Positions 12,514 to 27,600 of a stretch of DNA of 64,000 bases are shown piece by piece. The notes beneath the pieces were generated by a model. The model saw nothing but the letters and a program-made list of their open reading frames with translations, was not told the DNA's origin and made no database searches. Source of the DNA: Beroe forskalii (taxonomy: Eukaryota > Ctenophora > Nuda > Beroida > Beroidae); the NCBI GenBank assembly GCA_011033025.1, contig WFMF01000115.1, forward strand, positions 62,001-126,000, written 5' to 3'. Positions within the stretch are counted from its first letter, which is position 1, and every line of letters begins with the position of its first letter. Made by a program: the position numbers and the translations under genes.

Positions 12514-12652
12514 ACACACGAAGCATTCCTCGTGCCAGTACCAGTGACCCTGCTGCTCCCCGTCCTTGCTGGTGATAATAGCGTTCTTCTGGATCTTCTC
12601 CTTGCACAGGAAGCAGTCCTTCTTGCTGAGGTCTTCCTGTGATTCGGCGAAC
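12514..12652 (-). CDS. LIM gene exon: first zinc-binding half of a LIM domain
   Basis: The acceptor ACTCCAG is followed by FAESQEDLSKKDCFLCKEK. The zinc ligands are the CFLC pair and WHEECFVC, spaced 23 residues apart. That long first loop resembles LIM domains of the prickle/testin type more than the usual 16-19 spacing. The donor lies in a GTGTGTGTGA run, so the exact end (12514 or 12520) is uncertain. The remaining zinc ligands must lie in a further exon to the left, which I did not find. Confidence 0.8.
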
Positions 12653-15600
12653 CTGGAGTAGTGTTGAGTCTTGAGTATAATAATCGTGGTTATTATTACG
12701 TATAATAAGAAGGCCCCTCACAAAAGACGTAATTATTACGCAACATTATGTTGCGATAGTTGGGTCTGTACGGAGCCCCTCAGTTTCGATTTCCTGTTTA
12801 GCATGCCGTAAACCAAAGATCTTCACAGAGCTCACCGGGTTAGGCACAGCCATTACTACATTATATACGACAAGGAATAAGTAGGATTTGCGACGTCAAT
12901 TGTCATGATCAAGGGACATTCCGGAACCCAAATTATTCGTTTGTTAACAATGAAAGTAACTCACCCGTCGAATCCGTTGCCGTACCCAGCGCCGTACATG
13001 CCGTTAGTACCGAGAATTTCCTGTCCGGGGTAGAAGGCACTGGCACGTTGCAGACCCGGGGACCTGCCGTCTGGAGTACCTGAGGGTGGTGTCATGGTAA
13101 CGCGTTGTGTTTTCATCGTAACGCGGTATGTTGTCATGGTAACGCGTTATATTGTTGCCATGATAAGTGGTAACGCGTTACTAAATATTCAACTGTCATG
13201 ATATAACGCGTTGCTAACAAGGGGGGTTACCGGGTAGCTTCGATACCGGAATGCAACGCGTTATGTGTAGTGATAGCATCGTGTAAGGGGTAACGCGCTA
13301 CCATCGTGTATACTAGGTGTTACAGTTGGACAAAAATCATCCGATTTATCACGTACACACAAACAGTATACATTGTACTGTAGACAATATACACACAAAC
13401 ATTGTACTGTAGACAATAGACACTTGAAACATTGCGTACGTTTGAAATGAACAGGACTGATCTTGAAAATTCACAACATTCAAGACTCGTTCGAGATTAT
13501 GTCCATGGTCATATAAATCAAACATAAACTTTACAAACAGCTTTATCGTGGCGCTATCAATGCGCATATTGCTGTACTGGCTAGACAAAGGTTACGCTGT
13601 TGTGATACTTACTTTGCTATTTATCAATCAGCTCGTGTGTCCCATTATTAAAGTGTTGTGAAACCTGGCAATTGACAGTGGCATAGTACTTACCCCACTA
13701 CACCAGCAATTGACAAATTATACCAAAGTACTTGACAATATTTAGGGGCTGCACACACGTGGATTATAAGCCATGTCGACTATAGTCTACGCCAAGTTTT
13801 GGGGTGAAGACACACGACGTGGAGTATAAGCCACAAATCCTACGTGTGTCTTGTAGACTATTGTCAACACACGTTATTAACAAAACGCAAACAGTTTCTT
13901 CTGAGTCCCCGAAACATTCAAGACTCGACCTGAGACCCCTCGGATGTCGTAACACAACACAGGAAATATCAAACACTATTTATCGCTTTTCTAGCTTTTG
14001 ATTGGTTAATGACACAGCGTTCTGATTGGCTAGCGTTAATGGCAACTTTTCTCGGAATTATGTACAGTGTTGACTATAGTCTACAAGCCATGTGGACCCC
14101 ATTTAAGACCGGCTAAATGGACTAATCTCCACAAATTCGATACTTTCGACACGTTCTTGATTTATGTAGCTTATATTAGTCCAAAGCCACGAAATGTGCA
14201 CCCCAAACCAATTATTCAATTTGAAACAATCCTGAGTCAACTCTAACCTTTGTTAGGTCGGGGATGGTGAATACTGGGAGCTTCAAGGCATATAGTTTGT
14301 TTTTCCCCACGTTTATTCAAATAATTCTCAACGTAATCATGGTGATGTGTTGGAGCAGGAAACTTTGAGGGTTTCTGGTTTTCAAAACGGGCAAACAAAA
14401 AGTTTCTCAGAGTCAGCATTTCAATAATTTAAACTAAAACTAAAGACGTTGAACAAAAGACGAACGATATGAGTCAGTTACAAAGTTAAAATAATTTAAA
14501 TTCAATAAATAAATTACGACTAAAATATACACGTATGTACACGATTCCAACTATTTATATATAATAGATGCTACATCATTGATTATAGTTGGTATTTCCA
14601 AGTAGGGAGGGAGGGGGTTGCGTCACTGAGATCTCGTCATAAGGAAACCATAAAGCGTATTTACTTAGATATGTTACTAATTTACTAATCGCAACTATAG
14701 AAGGGTTTAGTGATGTAAGTTCCAGGATTTACAAGGTGAATTGATGACGATCACTTGTCAGTTATTTGTACGGGATACATATTGGTTACGTGATAAGTGC
14801 AGACAGGGGTGGATACATCCTTCATAACTTTGGAGTCTCTTATTCATGGGAGCAGGGTCAACCCCCTTTTAGATCTACACCCATTTAGTCAACACCCATT
14901 TGGTCAAAGCTCAATCAATCAAATCGATTTAGTCAACATTCCTTTAGTCAAAACCTATTGCAACATTGATCACAATATTTAATGCAAATTAGTAAACAGT
15001 CAATACTCCTATGTATGCCATTTTCAAAGTTTTTAAAGTTAGTAAAAAATTTACATTCAACCAGTGCAGATTCTAACAGATTCAGCAGTGTTGAAGTTGA
15101 CAGCCAACACCCAAAGAAGGTACATGGAACACAAATTCACCACGCACTAAAAGTTGGCAACGAATGATTGATGTTCATGCCGCGTAATCATCCCAAAAAA
15201 GGAATAATTCTAAAGTGGACGCTTGCATGAATCTACTAAACAAGAAAAGCATTTCATATAATATTTAATCACAGAAAATGATCGTGGAAGCAGGTTGGTC
15301 CGACCCCAAAACACCCCCTACCCCCACCCCCTACCCCCATAACAACAATATTAAAGAGTTGCGAGCTGAGTACACTCCAAGAGATTGGAGGTAAATATAT
15401 TACAGAGGAGGGGGGAGAGGTAAATGTTTCCTTATATTATTAGTTCTGGTGTACACCCAAATAGCAAGGTAAAGAGATCATGCAGCTCAAAGTATAAATA
15501 TCTTAAATTATGTAATTATGCAATGCTTGTATGCCTGCGTATTCTAATATATGCCTTTGGTATGCATTCCATTTTCACGGTCGCGTGCCACCAGCTTTTA

Positions 15601-18600
15601 AAGTATTTTGATTCATGAATTCTACAATGCAATAGAGCAGAATCTAGCGTTTTATTGATGTATCGATTAGCGTTTCAAAATATCAATGCGATGGTTAGGG
15701 ACAAACGCAGTCATCAGTCTAAAGAATTACAAATATTATCTAAGGATTTACTTTTCATTCGCACCATAAACAAAATCGTGAAATTACAGAAGACCTCAAA
15801 ATCTCGATCGCTCCATCTTTAAATCGAACATATAGAAACATATATCACGATAACTGGATTTAGAGGAAGATTCAGCCACTCTAAACCTAACATATCATTT
15901 CAGCCAGATGTCAGGTAAAGGAGTAAAATAAAGGAGCATCAGTCTGATGTCAAAGATATTAACAAAAACTGTCTTAGTTTCCAATCGAATGCAATACAAA
16001 TTCTAAGTATAACGTGCAGGTTTAATACGAAGATGAATATGCAAATTGGAGATACAGCTCCACTGAAGACGGCTTAAATTACCACTGGAGAGCTAAGTAA
16101 CTTAGTATTTAGGTTATGAATAGTGCGCTTCAAGCTAAATGTACACTGTGCTAAATGCAAAGCCCCACGCACTTAGAAATAGCAGGTTCGGCGTCATAAA
16201 CACACCATTCTAAACCATGATAATGACGTCACTACCAAGAATGAATTACTTGACCGTGGAGCGTAATCATGGAGTGCAGATTGCAGAATTATAGTTGAAT
16301 GATTCTCAGATCAACATAAAATAGGAAATTCTGTACGGCGAAACCGTCGGGAAGGATTATGTTATTACTGCTAAATGTTCAAATTCAGAAAGTAATAATC
16401 GATGTGGCATCACCGATATTTCACACTGACAGGAATCGGGATACCAGCCCGTCAATAGGTTGGTGTCAATAGACAAGCGTCAATAAACTGGTGTCAATGA
16501 ACTGGTGTCAATAAACGGGTTTAAACAAAATGGTGTCAATGGACTGGAGCCAATAAACTGGTGTCAATAGGTTGGTTTCAACAGACTGATGTCAATAAAG
16601 AGTCCAGTGTCGAACAACTGCTGTCAATAGGTTGGTGTCAATAGATTGGTGCTAATTGCCAATCATATGCTGGCGTCAAAAACACGAAGTCTAACGTACT
16701 GGTGTCAGTACTCAGTAGATAAACTAAAAGTAGAGCTCAAGACGGAAGATGACAATATGAAATGCCTGAAACCAATCCTTTTGTCAATTTCAAACAAGTA
16801 CAATCTGAAAACCCCACACAATCATATTGTATCTAATAGAGTACATTAATCGTCGGTATACCGAATTTACAGCCAAGTAGTAAAATTATCTGACTACAAA
16901 AAGTTGAGCCATTCAAACGTCAGCAATTCACCAGTCTTAACCCTGATAATGATGTTACCTATTTGTCAGTGAGAGCTAGTGATTAGGGTCAGTAATCAGA
17001 AGCAGGTATTACAGCTGTTTTGGTCATTCGTGCCAAATTACCAGAATTTCAAACATCCAGGGCATTCACCATCCAAATACTGACATAACATACCTCAATA
17101 TTTTCTGCTACATTTAGCATACATTCCTTGATACTGTGAGTGTACGATATTTCTCGATATAATGTAGAAACGGTATGTTTCCCCATACATGTACCATTGT
17201 ACCCACGCGAAAATTCATACACATTTACACCTGCAACTAATGTAAAATTACATTCTCCCTTCTCTCAGTACTCTCTAACGCTACTACACAGGAGATATGC
17301 CCTCTACTCTCCTAGTGTGGATAATACTACCAGTCTCCAGTACACATGATACACATCTCAGATATTTCAATATTTAATTATTTAGGTATTCTCCGGTCAC
17401 GGTTGAGATATTAAGGTTTTAACAAGAAACTCCCTTTTTCGTGATTTCATCACGAGACTGATTTCCGAGATCTATTGATCGTGAGCCCTACTACTAACCA
17501 TGGTGGTACCTCAACAGTGGAGAGTCCGGCACCCAGGCCCGATGGTAGAAGTTAGAACCAGGTCCGGGTGAGTCTGTGGAGGATGTAGACGATACAGACA
17601 GGTTGGAGACAGACAGGTTAGGAGTTGAGATGTTACTCCCAGGAGGAGGGGGAGTGCGAGGGGGAGTAGACCAGGTGGCCCCAGGGTGAGGGGGAATGGA
17701 GGTGGGGGGAGCGAGGGGGGCTCTGCCTTGATGGGTCATTGAGAGAGGGATGCTGGAGTCACCAGGAGTTAGAGGGAGGAAATGAGAGGAAGGGAGAGTA
17801 AACGAGATAATCCGAGAATTAATGAGGGTAAAACGAAATGAGCGAGAGTGAACGAGAGGAATTAGTGAACGAGAGGAAGTCAGCCAAACGAGTGAACAAT
17901 AAGAAAGAAAGCTAAAGCGTGCAGAAAGATTGTGCAGAGTTCAAAGCGTGCACAAAGCGTGTCTCGAAATCTGAAGGAAGAGTGTAAAAAGCGTGTAGGA
18001 AGCGTGTAGAAATATACTCTCGTTGAGTAAGCGAAAATGTTTAAAAAACGGCGACAGGAGAAAGCAAATGAAATTGGAGACTTAGCTTGACGAGTATACA
18101 CGTGTAGTAATGCGATAAAGTGGTGAATGAGCTAATATACAGAAAATAATACGGAGTAGTTCAGTATATTACACTCTTGAGGGGTATATGTTATATGCGA
18201 AAGCTGCTCAAGACAAGAAGGCGGGAGGAAATGACGTCATCATCATGGTTTAGAATGGTGGATGAGTGACGTAGAATCGCCCTTTTTGTGTGTAGTGTCT
18301 GTTATGTTATGATAGAGACATTGCTGATTATCGGTAACACAATTAAATTATCACCCGGGGGAGTGAGAGAATGGGATTTAGGTACTTTGGGTGGACCATT
18401 CCTGGCATTATTGAGAATATTGAGTTTCAAGTGTATTTTATTTCATAACAATGCCAATGTAGATCAGGTGAACCATTATTGCTATCAAAAAATGACGAAA
18501 CTCAATTCATTTGGTGTATATTGTAATGTCTATGAAGATGTCTAGATCGAGGAATAAACGTTACATCATGGCTGGTGGCGCCATTCCCGACATCTTTTTA

Positions 18601-21600
18601 AAAAACCTTCCAGAGTTCGGAGGAAATGAAGTGATAACCAGCCGATTAATTGATGGATATTATTCAGGAATCACCGATGTTTTAAAATAAAGTATTACCT
18701 CATAACCCCTGCATTTTTATGACATAGGTACAGTACAGGGTAAGTTTTTCTCGTATATTGAAAAACAGTGAGGAGATCACGTGGCTTTGCTCTCACGTTT
18801 TCCGCGAGGAAAAATAATAAATATTATTTGTAATTGATGATTTCATTACTGATGAATTCCACGAAATGTTACAAAAAGTTACAAACCACAAATTTCTAAG
18901 GTTTCGCAGATTTATTGGTTAATGGAACTTGGCTGGCGACCCCGGTTCATATCATGACACATACAATATTATCATTATGCGCATAACGTAGAATAAGCAA
19001 CATTCCTTAGACCTTTTGTCAATATCCATGCATAACTAGAACTATGTGTTTAGTACAGTGTAAATAAAGCTGCTGGTCAAGCTTGTTTTATTGAACCAGA
19101 AATATAGTTATCGTCCGGTCAAGTCACTCAGGCTGTAGACTTACTTTGGACTTGAAAAGTAACACTATCAGTCTAATATTATAGTTTCACTGAAAAGATA
19201 AACTGTACAGTGGTATGCAAGACGTCAAGACTAAAGCAATTGCTGTGCTGATAGCCTAAACTCTCCAAAACTCCCTATTGATTTTCGTCAATAAACAAAA
19301 ATGCAAGTATATCGACTTTAAGTACATTGTATACAATTGATAATTTAAAAGAAATTTGTTGTCAGGATTCCACCGTTTCAAATAATCTGACCCGAATCCT
19401 GACGGGGTATAGATTTGCATGCCACTGGCTCGGGCCGGGCTTTTACGCCGGCCTTGTGTCAGTCTAATGCCGGCCGGTGAAGCGCCAGTCTTAAGCCGGT
19501 TCATTTATGCAGGTCCTACGCTGGTTTAATTCAGATTTGTGCCGATTTGGCTCAGCTCCAGCGCCAAGCCAAAGTGGGATACGAATCTAGGCCTTCCCCA
19601 GATGTCCGAGGTGATGTTTTGATTTTGGTCGAACATTCCTGCTTTGAAAAGAAAATTGCTGAAAAAATCCAATCAAAGTTTCTCTAGCACTAATTGTAAT
19701 TCTCGTGCATAAACCATTATCTCAACATCTCAACATACTTAGCTGGCATTTAAGAATGCAGGACTGAAAAGTTAATAAAATATTAAAATTATCCTCCAAT
19801 ACATTTCTTGTGTTATGTTTACTAGACAGATTTCTAAACTACGTCCAGAAACATAAGCAATGCGACGTCACCAATTCACCCCTCTCAACCATGATAGCGA
19901 CATTAAACTCAGCAATCTATTATATTTGGGCGGGTCCTTTAAATTTGAAATGTTATACAGCCTTTGTATACATTCCAAGGAGAGGTAATTGCACTCAATT
20001 AAAGTCGCGTTATTGAATTCTAAAACTTTAATAATTCGTGAGAGAATACTTTTAAAAATATTAAATAAAGCTGAAATTTCAAAATCAGTGCAGTTAAATA
20101 AGTAAATAGTAAAAAATAAACAGAGAGAACGTTTCTAATTTGTGGTCCATACACCTAGTATAGCCCTTCAAAATTCGATTGATGGCATGCTTTTTAAAAA
20201 CCACAATTATTACCTATCAAGGTTATGCCACAAAAATCAAACGATCGTATAATTTTACGGGCCGATAATTCGATCGGGAAAATTTAAATCAGATTTGTGA
20301 ATTTTTCAACTGTTGCACTTGGCATGGGAGCGTTTGGCACTGTCAAATGTAACCAAAGGAGAGGCAACTTATCATGAACCCTGACAATTCATCGAAATGG
20401 GAAAGTTCTGAATGGATGTCGGATGAATCAGTAAACGAATACAGTCGATTGGCTGCAAAATATGAAGAGCATAGAAATACAATAAAGAAAACTAAGATAA
20501 TTGGTCAAGGGACCTACTGAATAACTAACTCACTTATGACTTTGTGACGAAATTAATGCCAAGAATTTTATGAAGAGAATTTCAAAGATGAAACAAAATA
20601 TTTTGTAAAGCCACTTCCTGCTTAGTACCAACATACGCGCGAGATTTACACAGGATCTGTACATTATGTACTAACGATGCACTAACGATAGCATGCTTTG
20701 CCTGGACCATCATTAACACAGGTGCTAATTACGTCACAATAGCACTGTAACATCTGGCAATGATCATGAGTCTTATCGCAAACCCTACAATATTCCGATA
20801 TTACATGTACACTGAACATGCTACTGTTGCGGTCAATATACCACGATTCATATGTACCACGATCGATGAAAGCAAACTTGGCGAGCACAAATACAGCCGA
20901 ACGATCAACTTCTAAAGGATAAATTCGTTTAACAGAACCAATCGTTTTGTTAAACCAATCACAAACATATATTATATGCATACATCAAATTTCCCACGGA
21001 TCAATTCACACTACACTAAGCTCGTCAATGAAGAGTGAAGGTCGTGAAGGAATCTTAGTATAGGCAGATGGAAAGGATCAAATTATCATGGCTTAGAATG
21101 GTTGAATTGATCACATTGAACCGGCTGGTCTTAAAGCGCGGCTGATGTATGAAGCGCGCTTCATACTAAACGTTCAATGTGAGACAATGTTAATCAAAAA
21201 TCAATTAATATTGCAAAACACACCCCTGAATAACTGCACATGATGATGTACAGTGTACACATATACATGCCAAAGTACAGCGCTCTGAAGATCATGTCAC
21301 TAGATTGCGCATCAAATCATCTCGTTAACATAAATAAACCCCAACAATGCCATATATTACACTATATCAAATCCTTGTTTACATTTCATACAGGAACATT
21401 GTACATGTCCACACCTTGTACAATGTTCATTACATATTCTATACCAATACCTTGTATATTACGCATTCTATACCTTGTACATTACACATCTATACCATGT
21501 ACATTACACATTCTACATTCTATACATTCTACATTCTACATTACACACATTACATTCTACACACCTGGAGTGGAAGTTCCTCCCTGACTGTCTGGTGCAC

Positions 21601-24600
21601 TACTCCCTGGTCCCAGGAACATTACACATTCTATACATTGTACATTACACACTCCGTACATTAAACATAACACATTCTACACACCTGGAGTGGAAGTTCC
21701 ACCCTGGCTGTCAGGTGCACTGCTGCCAGGTCCCAGGAACATTACACATTCTATACATTGTACATTACACACTCCGTACATTAAACATAACACATTCTAC
21801 ACCTGGGTTGAAGTTCCTCCCTGACTGTCTGGTACCACCTCGGGTCCCAGGAACATTACACATTCTATACATTGTACATTACACACTCCGTACATTAAAC
21901 ATAACACATTCTACACACCTGGAGTTGAAGTTCCTCCCTAGTCCCTGGCTGTCTGGTGCACTGCTGCCTGGTCCCAGGGACATTACACATTCTATACATT
22001 GTACATTACACTCACATTAAACATAACACATTCTACACCTGGAGTGGAAGTTCCTCCCTGGCTGTCTGGTGCACTACTCCCAGGTCCCAGAACATTACAC
22101 CATACATTGTACATTACACTCCGTACATTAAACATAACACATTCTACACACCTGGGGTGGAAGTCCCACCCTGGCTGTCAGGTGCACTGCTGCCAGGTCC
22201 AGGAACATTACATTCTATACATTGTACATTACACACTCCGTACATTAAACATAACACATTCTACACACCTGGGTTGAAGTTCCTCCCTGACTGTCTAGTG
22301 CACTGCTCCCTGGTCCCAGGAACATTGTACACATTCAACATTATTGTACATTACACACTCTTTGGTACATTGTACATTAAACATAACACATTCTACACAC
22401 CTGGGGTGGAAGTCCCACCCTGGCTGTCAGGTGCACTGCTGCCAGGTCCCAGGAACATTACACATTCTATACATTGTACATTACACACTCCGTACATTAA
22501 ACATAACACATTCTACACACCTGGAGTTGAAGTTCCTCCCTGACTGTCTGTTACTCCCTGGTCCAGGAACATTACACATTCTATACATTGTACATTACAC
22601 ACTCCGTACATTAAACATAACACATTCTACACACCTGGAGTGGAAGTTCCTCCCTGGCTGTCTGGTGCACTGCTGCCTGGTCCCAGAGACATTACACATT
22701 CGACATAACACATTTACACACCTGGAGTGGAAGTTCCTCCCTGGCTGTCTGGTGCACTGCTGCCAGGTCCCAGAGACAGGTTCAACTGGACATTGCTACC
22801 AGGCTGTAACGCAGTACTGGATCCTCCGTACCCGCTACCACCCGTACCAGCTGGCCTGTTCCATGCCAGGTCACCAAGAGATCCTGAAATGGGGTGGTGT
22901 TACCATGGTTACATCTGGAGTAGGGGTGTTACCATGGTTACTAGCTGGCCTGTTCCATGCCAGGTCACCAAGAGATCCTGAAATAGGGTGGTGTTAGGGT
23001 GCTACCATGGTAATGGAATGGTTACCAGGCTGGTCACCCAGAGATATAAAATATATTTATTCTATAATTTTATTGTAAAGGTGCCAAAAAATTGATTAAT
23101 ATTTTGTTTTCCTGATTAATATTTTGGTTTTAGGATACCATGGTTACTACGAGGTGTTACCATACAAGGGGTACCAGGCTAATCAAAGCCTGATCGACTA
23201 GACAACCAGAAATTCAACAAAATGAATCAAATTCAGTTCTAGTTAGTGGTAATGCACGGAGTGTGAATTATATTTTAGCATTAATTAAAACTTTTAGCGA
23301 AAGAATCTAGAACAAGGGCCAAAATTGCTTACTATTTTGAGCAGTAACACGTGTCACGACAACATTATCTTTTCTAACATTTCTTGATACCGGCATCAGC
23401 CTTTGGTACACCTACAACCATATACTTAGGGGGTTCTATTTTCAGATTTCAGCTAAAACTCACTATCATTTTGCTTTACCCATGACGCGTTTAAGTCCGA
23501 CCAATGAGCGCGCGGGCTTAGAACGATACTCCGCGCTGATTGGCCGGGTTATATATAGCTGTGGGTAAACATTGGGCGTCGCCTTTGGTAAATTCTGCAG
23601 AAGTCTGTTCTGCCTAGCCTTCAAGGAACAATTAGCTGGATTCTGTGTTAAATTGCGCGTGCCTGTACGGCAAGCAGCCAAGAAAACAGTCTTCTTTAAT
23701 TATTTATACTCAAGACTCGAATATTAAGATATTGCGTGTTTTAGACTTAGGTAGATTAATGTTTATTACATCGAGAACTCGCTGCATTCATCAAAATCTT
23801 TCTTACATTTTAATTATAGAAATACAAAGTTCTATCTATCATCGGAAAGCTAACAGCTCCAAAAGTCCATCTAGGTCATGGTCAAACAGAATGGCGCTAT
23901 AATATTTATTAAAAAAAACACGGCCCTGGGGTGCCGGCATTTCATGGAATTTCATCGCTCAGAATGACAATTAAACCTAACGTCATATAACTTTTTAATA
24001 ATTAATTTTGAATTTTTGCCGAGACGAAAGTTCGTCTGTGACGACGGGAGCTCGAATAATTATTTTCGACAGTGCTAATTACAGTGTACATTTTACACTG
24101 AACAACTTCGCAAAAAACAAAGGAGGAGATAGAAGAAAATATGTCAGACAAAGTCGAAAGGATGTAGCTTTTAGTCATATCACATAGCCAGTTACAGTGT
24201 CACTTCCTCAGCAACGCTTCCCATTCTAAACCAAAAGAATGTTGTCACTTTCGAATGTTAATCATTTGAAGATATCCACTACAAGAGAGTCTCGGTATGA
24301 ATCTGTGTTTCCCTTTTGGACAAAATCAACGGACCATCCCTGGCAATCCACGACAAATGATATAGCGTAAAACTCAGACAATGCAACGATATCTGTGACA
24401 GCGTAAAACTCAGACAATGCAGCGATCCCAGCGATATCTGTGACAGCGAGATACTTCTCCAACTGATACCAAGCCTACTCTGCTCAGACAATACTCTGAG
24501 ATGAATAGAATCCATTTCGACCAATGACGAAAAGAGATCGCACAGAAGCATAATAATAGAGTATCTTGATATTACATTGTGATGAATAATATTGAATTAT

Positions 24601-27600
24601 AGTTGAACGTACTATAGATATTTGACACATTTATTAATATAGAAAATTATGCTCTACGGAAGGCAGAACAATATATGCACATGATTGTATGTCACAAGAC
24701 TTTAAATATCGACATAATGAATACCGGCTGAGGTAGGCTATTGGTTAAAACAATTGGATATCAGTTCGCAAAATTCAGATCAAAATATAAAATGAGGCAA
24801 ATCTAACTCGAAGTTATTCAGAGATACATGAATATTATGCATTATGCATAGGACAATTTTCCTTTCCGATGTTTCGAAACGGATAATAATGTCTAATGGG
24901 GGCTAATAAGCACGGAATTGGCAAACAATAATCAAATTGTGAAATTAATCAGCTCAAATAGGGCTCGTAAGATTGATTAAGCAGGTGCAGATTAGCAACA
25001 CCATCAGACAATCGGCTCACCGCTCAGGCGAGATAACTATCCACCGTTGGATAATGGATGAATTTATTTTTACTGCACGAATTTTTGACTTTAGAACTGC
25101 TGATGCTCAAAAATTACATGATTCCAAAAATACGATGTAACATTCATGAATCATGACACACAATTCAATGCAAAGAGTTTCAAATTGGCAATAGTTTCAA
25201 ACTCTCGGGAATTTCATGAACATGATCAGAATAAGCTTTATACTTGATACACTCAACATTCCAAACCATCAAAACACGCCTCATCAGATGTTGAATCAAG
25301 GCAGTTCTTATAATTAGCCTAATTGCGGGGACAGACTCAAATCCGGCCGCGTTTATTATTCTCCGTCGTCTGCAAATGATGGAGGATTTCTCAGAATTCT
25401 TCACTCCTCTAGATTGCTGAACAATGCTCACGCCTTAGCTCTGAATTCACTGATGGAGCGAATTGTGTAGAAAACGTATACGGATCAAATCACAGAACTT
25501 CTGTATTGTGCTTTGTAGATTAAATACCTTCTTTTCTTCTTGAATCTATGATCAGCTAGATACAGCTATACACACCGCTCTTTCAAATTTAATAAATTAA
25601 TAATTACACCGCATTACACCGTATGTATAATGTATATATCGGATAGTATCGCAGTACAATAATTACATTGTAATTATTAAGAATGTCATATAATAATGCC
25701 ATTCGATTACCTACACCAGCTAGCAGTGCTAGCGAAAAATAGGCGGTTGGAAGGGTTGAAGTAGCCATGTTCAACCATAGTAAAGTTTACTGCCTATTTT
25801 TCAGGTGCGACATAAAAAACATAAGTTTTTGTACATTAATGAAGCCCCTGTCTTACACTCAGCTGTATACCTGGATAGATTTAGGATTGCCACTTGCCAC
25901 ACAATTCTTTGATAAGAATTTATAAAGACTTTGAGTTCGTTGGAGGGAATTTCAAGCTCTATCATAAATGGTAACAATTTCCTAAATCGACAGTCTTACA
26001 CAGCTTTCATGTACACAAATATTCTGTTGATACAATGACCGTTTGGGGGAAATGCGTAGATACTAATGAGGAATACAATATGTAAACCTACATTCCATGT
26101 TTCTGACATTGCAATACACAATATTATGTTGTGTAAGCTAGTTTGAGACTTCTGCTGCTAGGGTTATTGGTAAGGGCCTATTTTAGGAGTTTAGGGGAAA
26201 AATTGCTTTTGGAATTTGGATGTATTTGGATCCTCTCTCATCAAGAAACTGTTTCCATGAAATGTGATCAAGATCATGTTAATAATGGTAGTCAATAACA
26301 AATGTTTTTGTATACATTCGCCATCAATTGGTGTATTGTACAATGTGAACAGGTGTTAGAGACTTCATGACCAGTGGCTAAGTGCCAGGGTCGCAATTCG
26401 TTATGAATTTCATGTTGTTATTTGGATTGAATTACCACGATACATGAACGGTTTGGACTTTGACCATTCTTTGAGCATAGTATGGGATCGCGATACAAAC
26501 TTCTTTGTGTAGCGATTCACCCGTTTGGATGCTGCCGAATTGCTGGGTCCTTTCTTTGATCTGAGTTCTTGTCCGATTCTGGATTTGATCCTAAGATTAA
26601 GAAAACTAAAGAAAAAACAAATTTCCTGATAACATGATTACTAGATCAATAATTTGGCGATTCTACTGACCTGCATTAGAAAGGGGTCCGTCCACCTCAC
26701 TATCTGCCCTACACAGTCCATCTCTACTTCCCCTACTCCTGATACTGCCAGTACTGCTAGCTGGGGTCAGGAGACCATGTCCGTTATACAGACCAACACT
26801 GAAATGGAGTGGGATTAGACTTCAGTCAGACCAACACTGAAATAGATTGGAATTAGTGAGTTCAGTCAGAGTAAGTTGAAAAAGTATGTTTGTCTAGAGA
26901 AAAAGTAGGGGATTCAGTCAGAGTCTTCATAAGTTGAAACGGTATGTCTGGCTAGAGAAAAAGTGGAATTTCACAAATAGGTATAAAATAGGTATAAAAC
27001 TTTATTAATGTATTCTTTCAGCTTATTCATGAGGAGTGAAATGAGAAGTGATAACAGACTTTATCATTAAGGAGGAAAGTTAAACGAGGAATTTAACACG
27101 ATCACAGACAAACTTCGGCACCCTTCCAGCTTTACTTTGACAGAAGTTCTAGAGCCTATTAGAGTTAGGTATTAGAGTTAGTGTGGGGAAACCCAACATT
27201 TTCCACGCACACAAAGGCTCTCACGTACATTTCTCACGGCTCAAAATTTCCTCCGCATACCGTCGCATCCACTACTACTAACAGTCTCCACACACAGAAT
27301 GCAAACACAGGCACATAGAAAGTTACACTGCTACTGTAGTGTAACAGTCTACATTCATACTTCAAGGATGAGACACAAACACACACTTCTCCAACTCAAA
27401 AGCTCACTCTTCAACTCTCTGATTCGCTTTCAATAGTGCGAAGAGAGGGTAAAAAGAAGGACGAAAGGAGGAGTTTTAAAAGAGATTGAAATGGGGGAAC
27501 CCCTTTTATCTTATGGTGTTTCATCAGTGACGGAGAATATAACACTCTATACCTACTCTGCTTTACTAACCTGTCCTTGTCTGGATTGAGACCGTAGAGA

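Noticed and set aside
13740-14110. Repeated GACTATAGTCTAC near AAGCCATGT as possible transposon ends
   Set aside because: The copies are in the same orientation around a self-palindromic core, and I could not define matching inverted termini or a target duplication.
20682-20981. 99-codon minus-strand frame with a Cys-rich end (CRVCDKTHDHCQ, CYCDVISTC)
   Set aside because: The Cys spacing does not match a zinc-finger or toxin family I can name, and no splice or promoter context supports it.
21240-22997. Plus-strand frames of 115-217 codons rich in His/Tyr/Thr
   Set aside because: They read through the 120-bp tandem array antisense to the LIM-gene exon; coding sense and splice signals lie on the minus strand.
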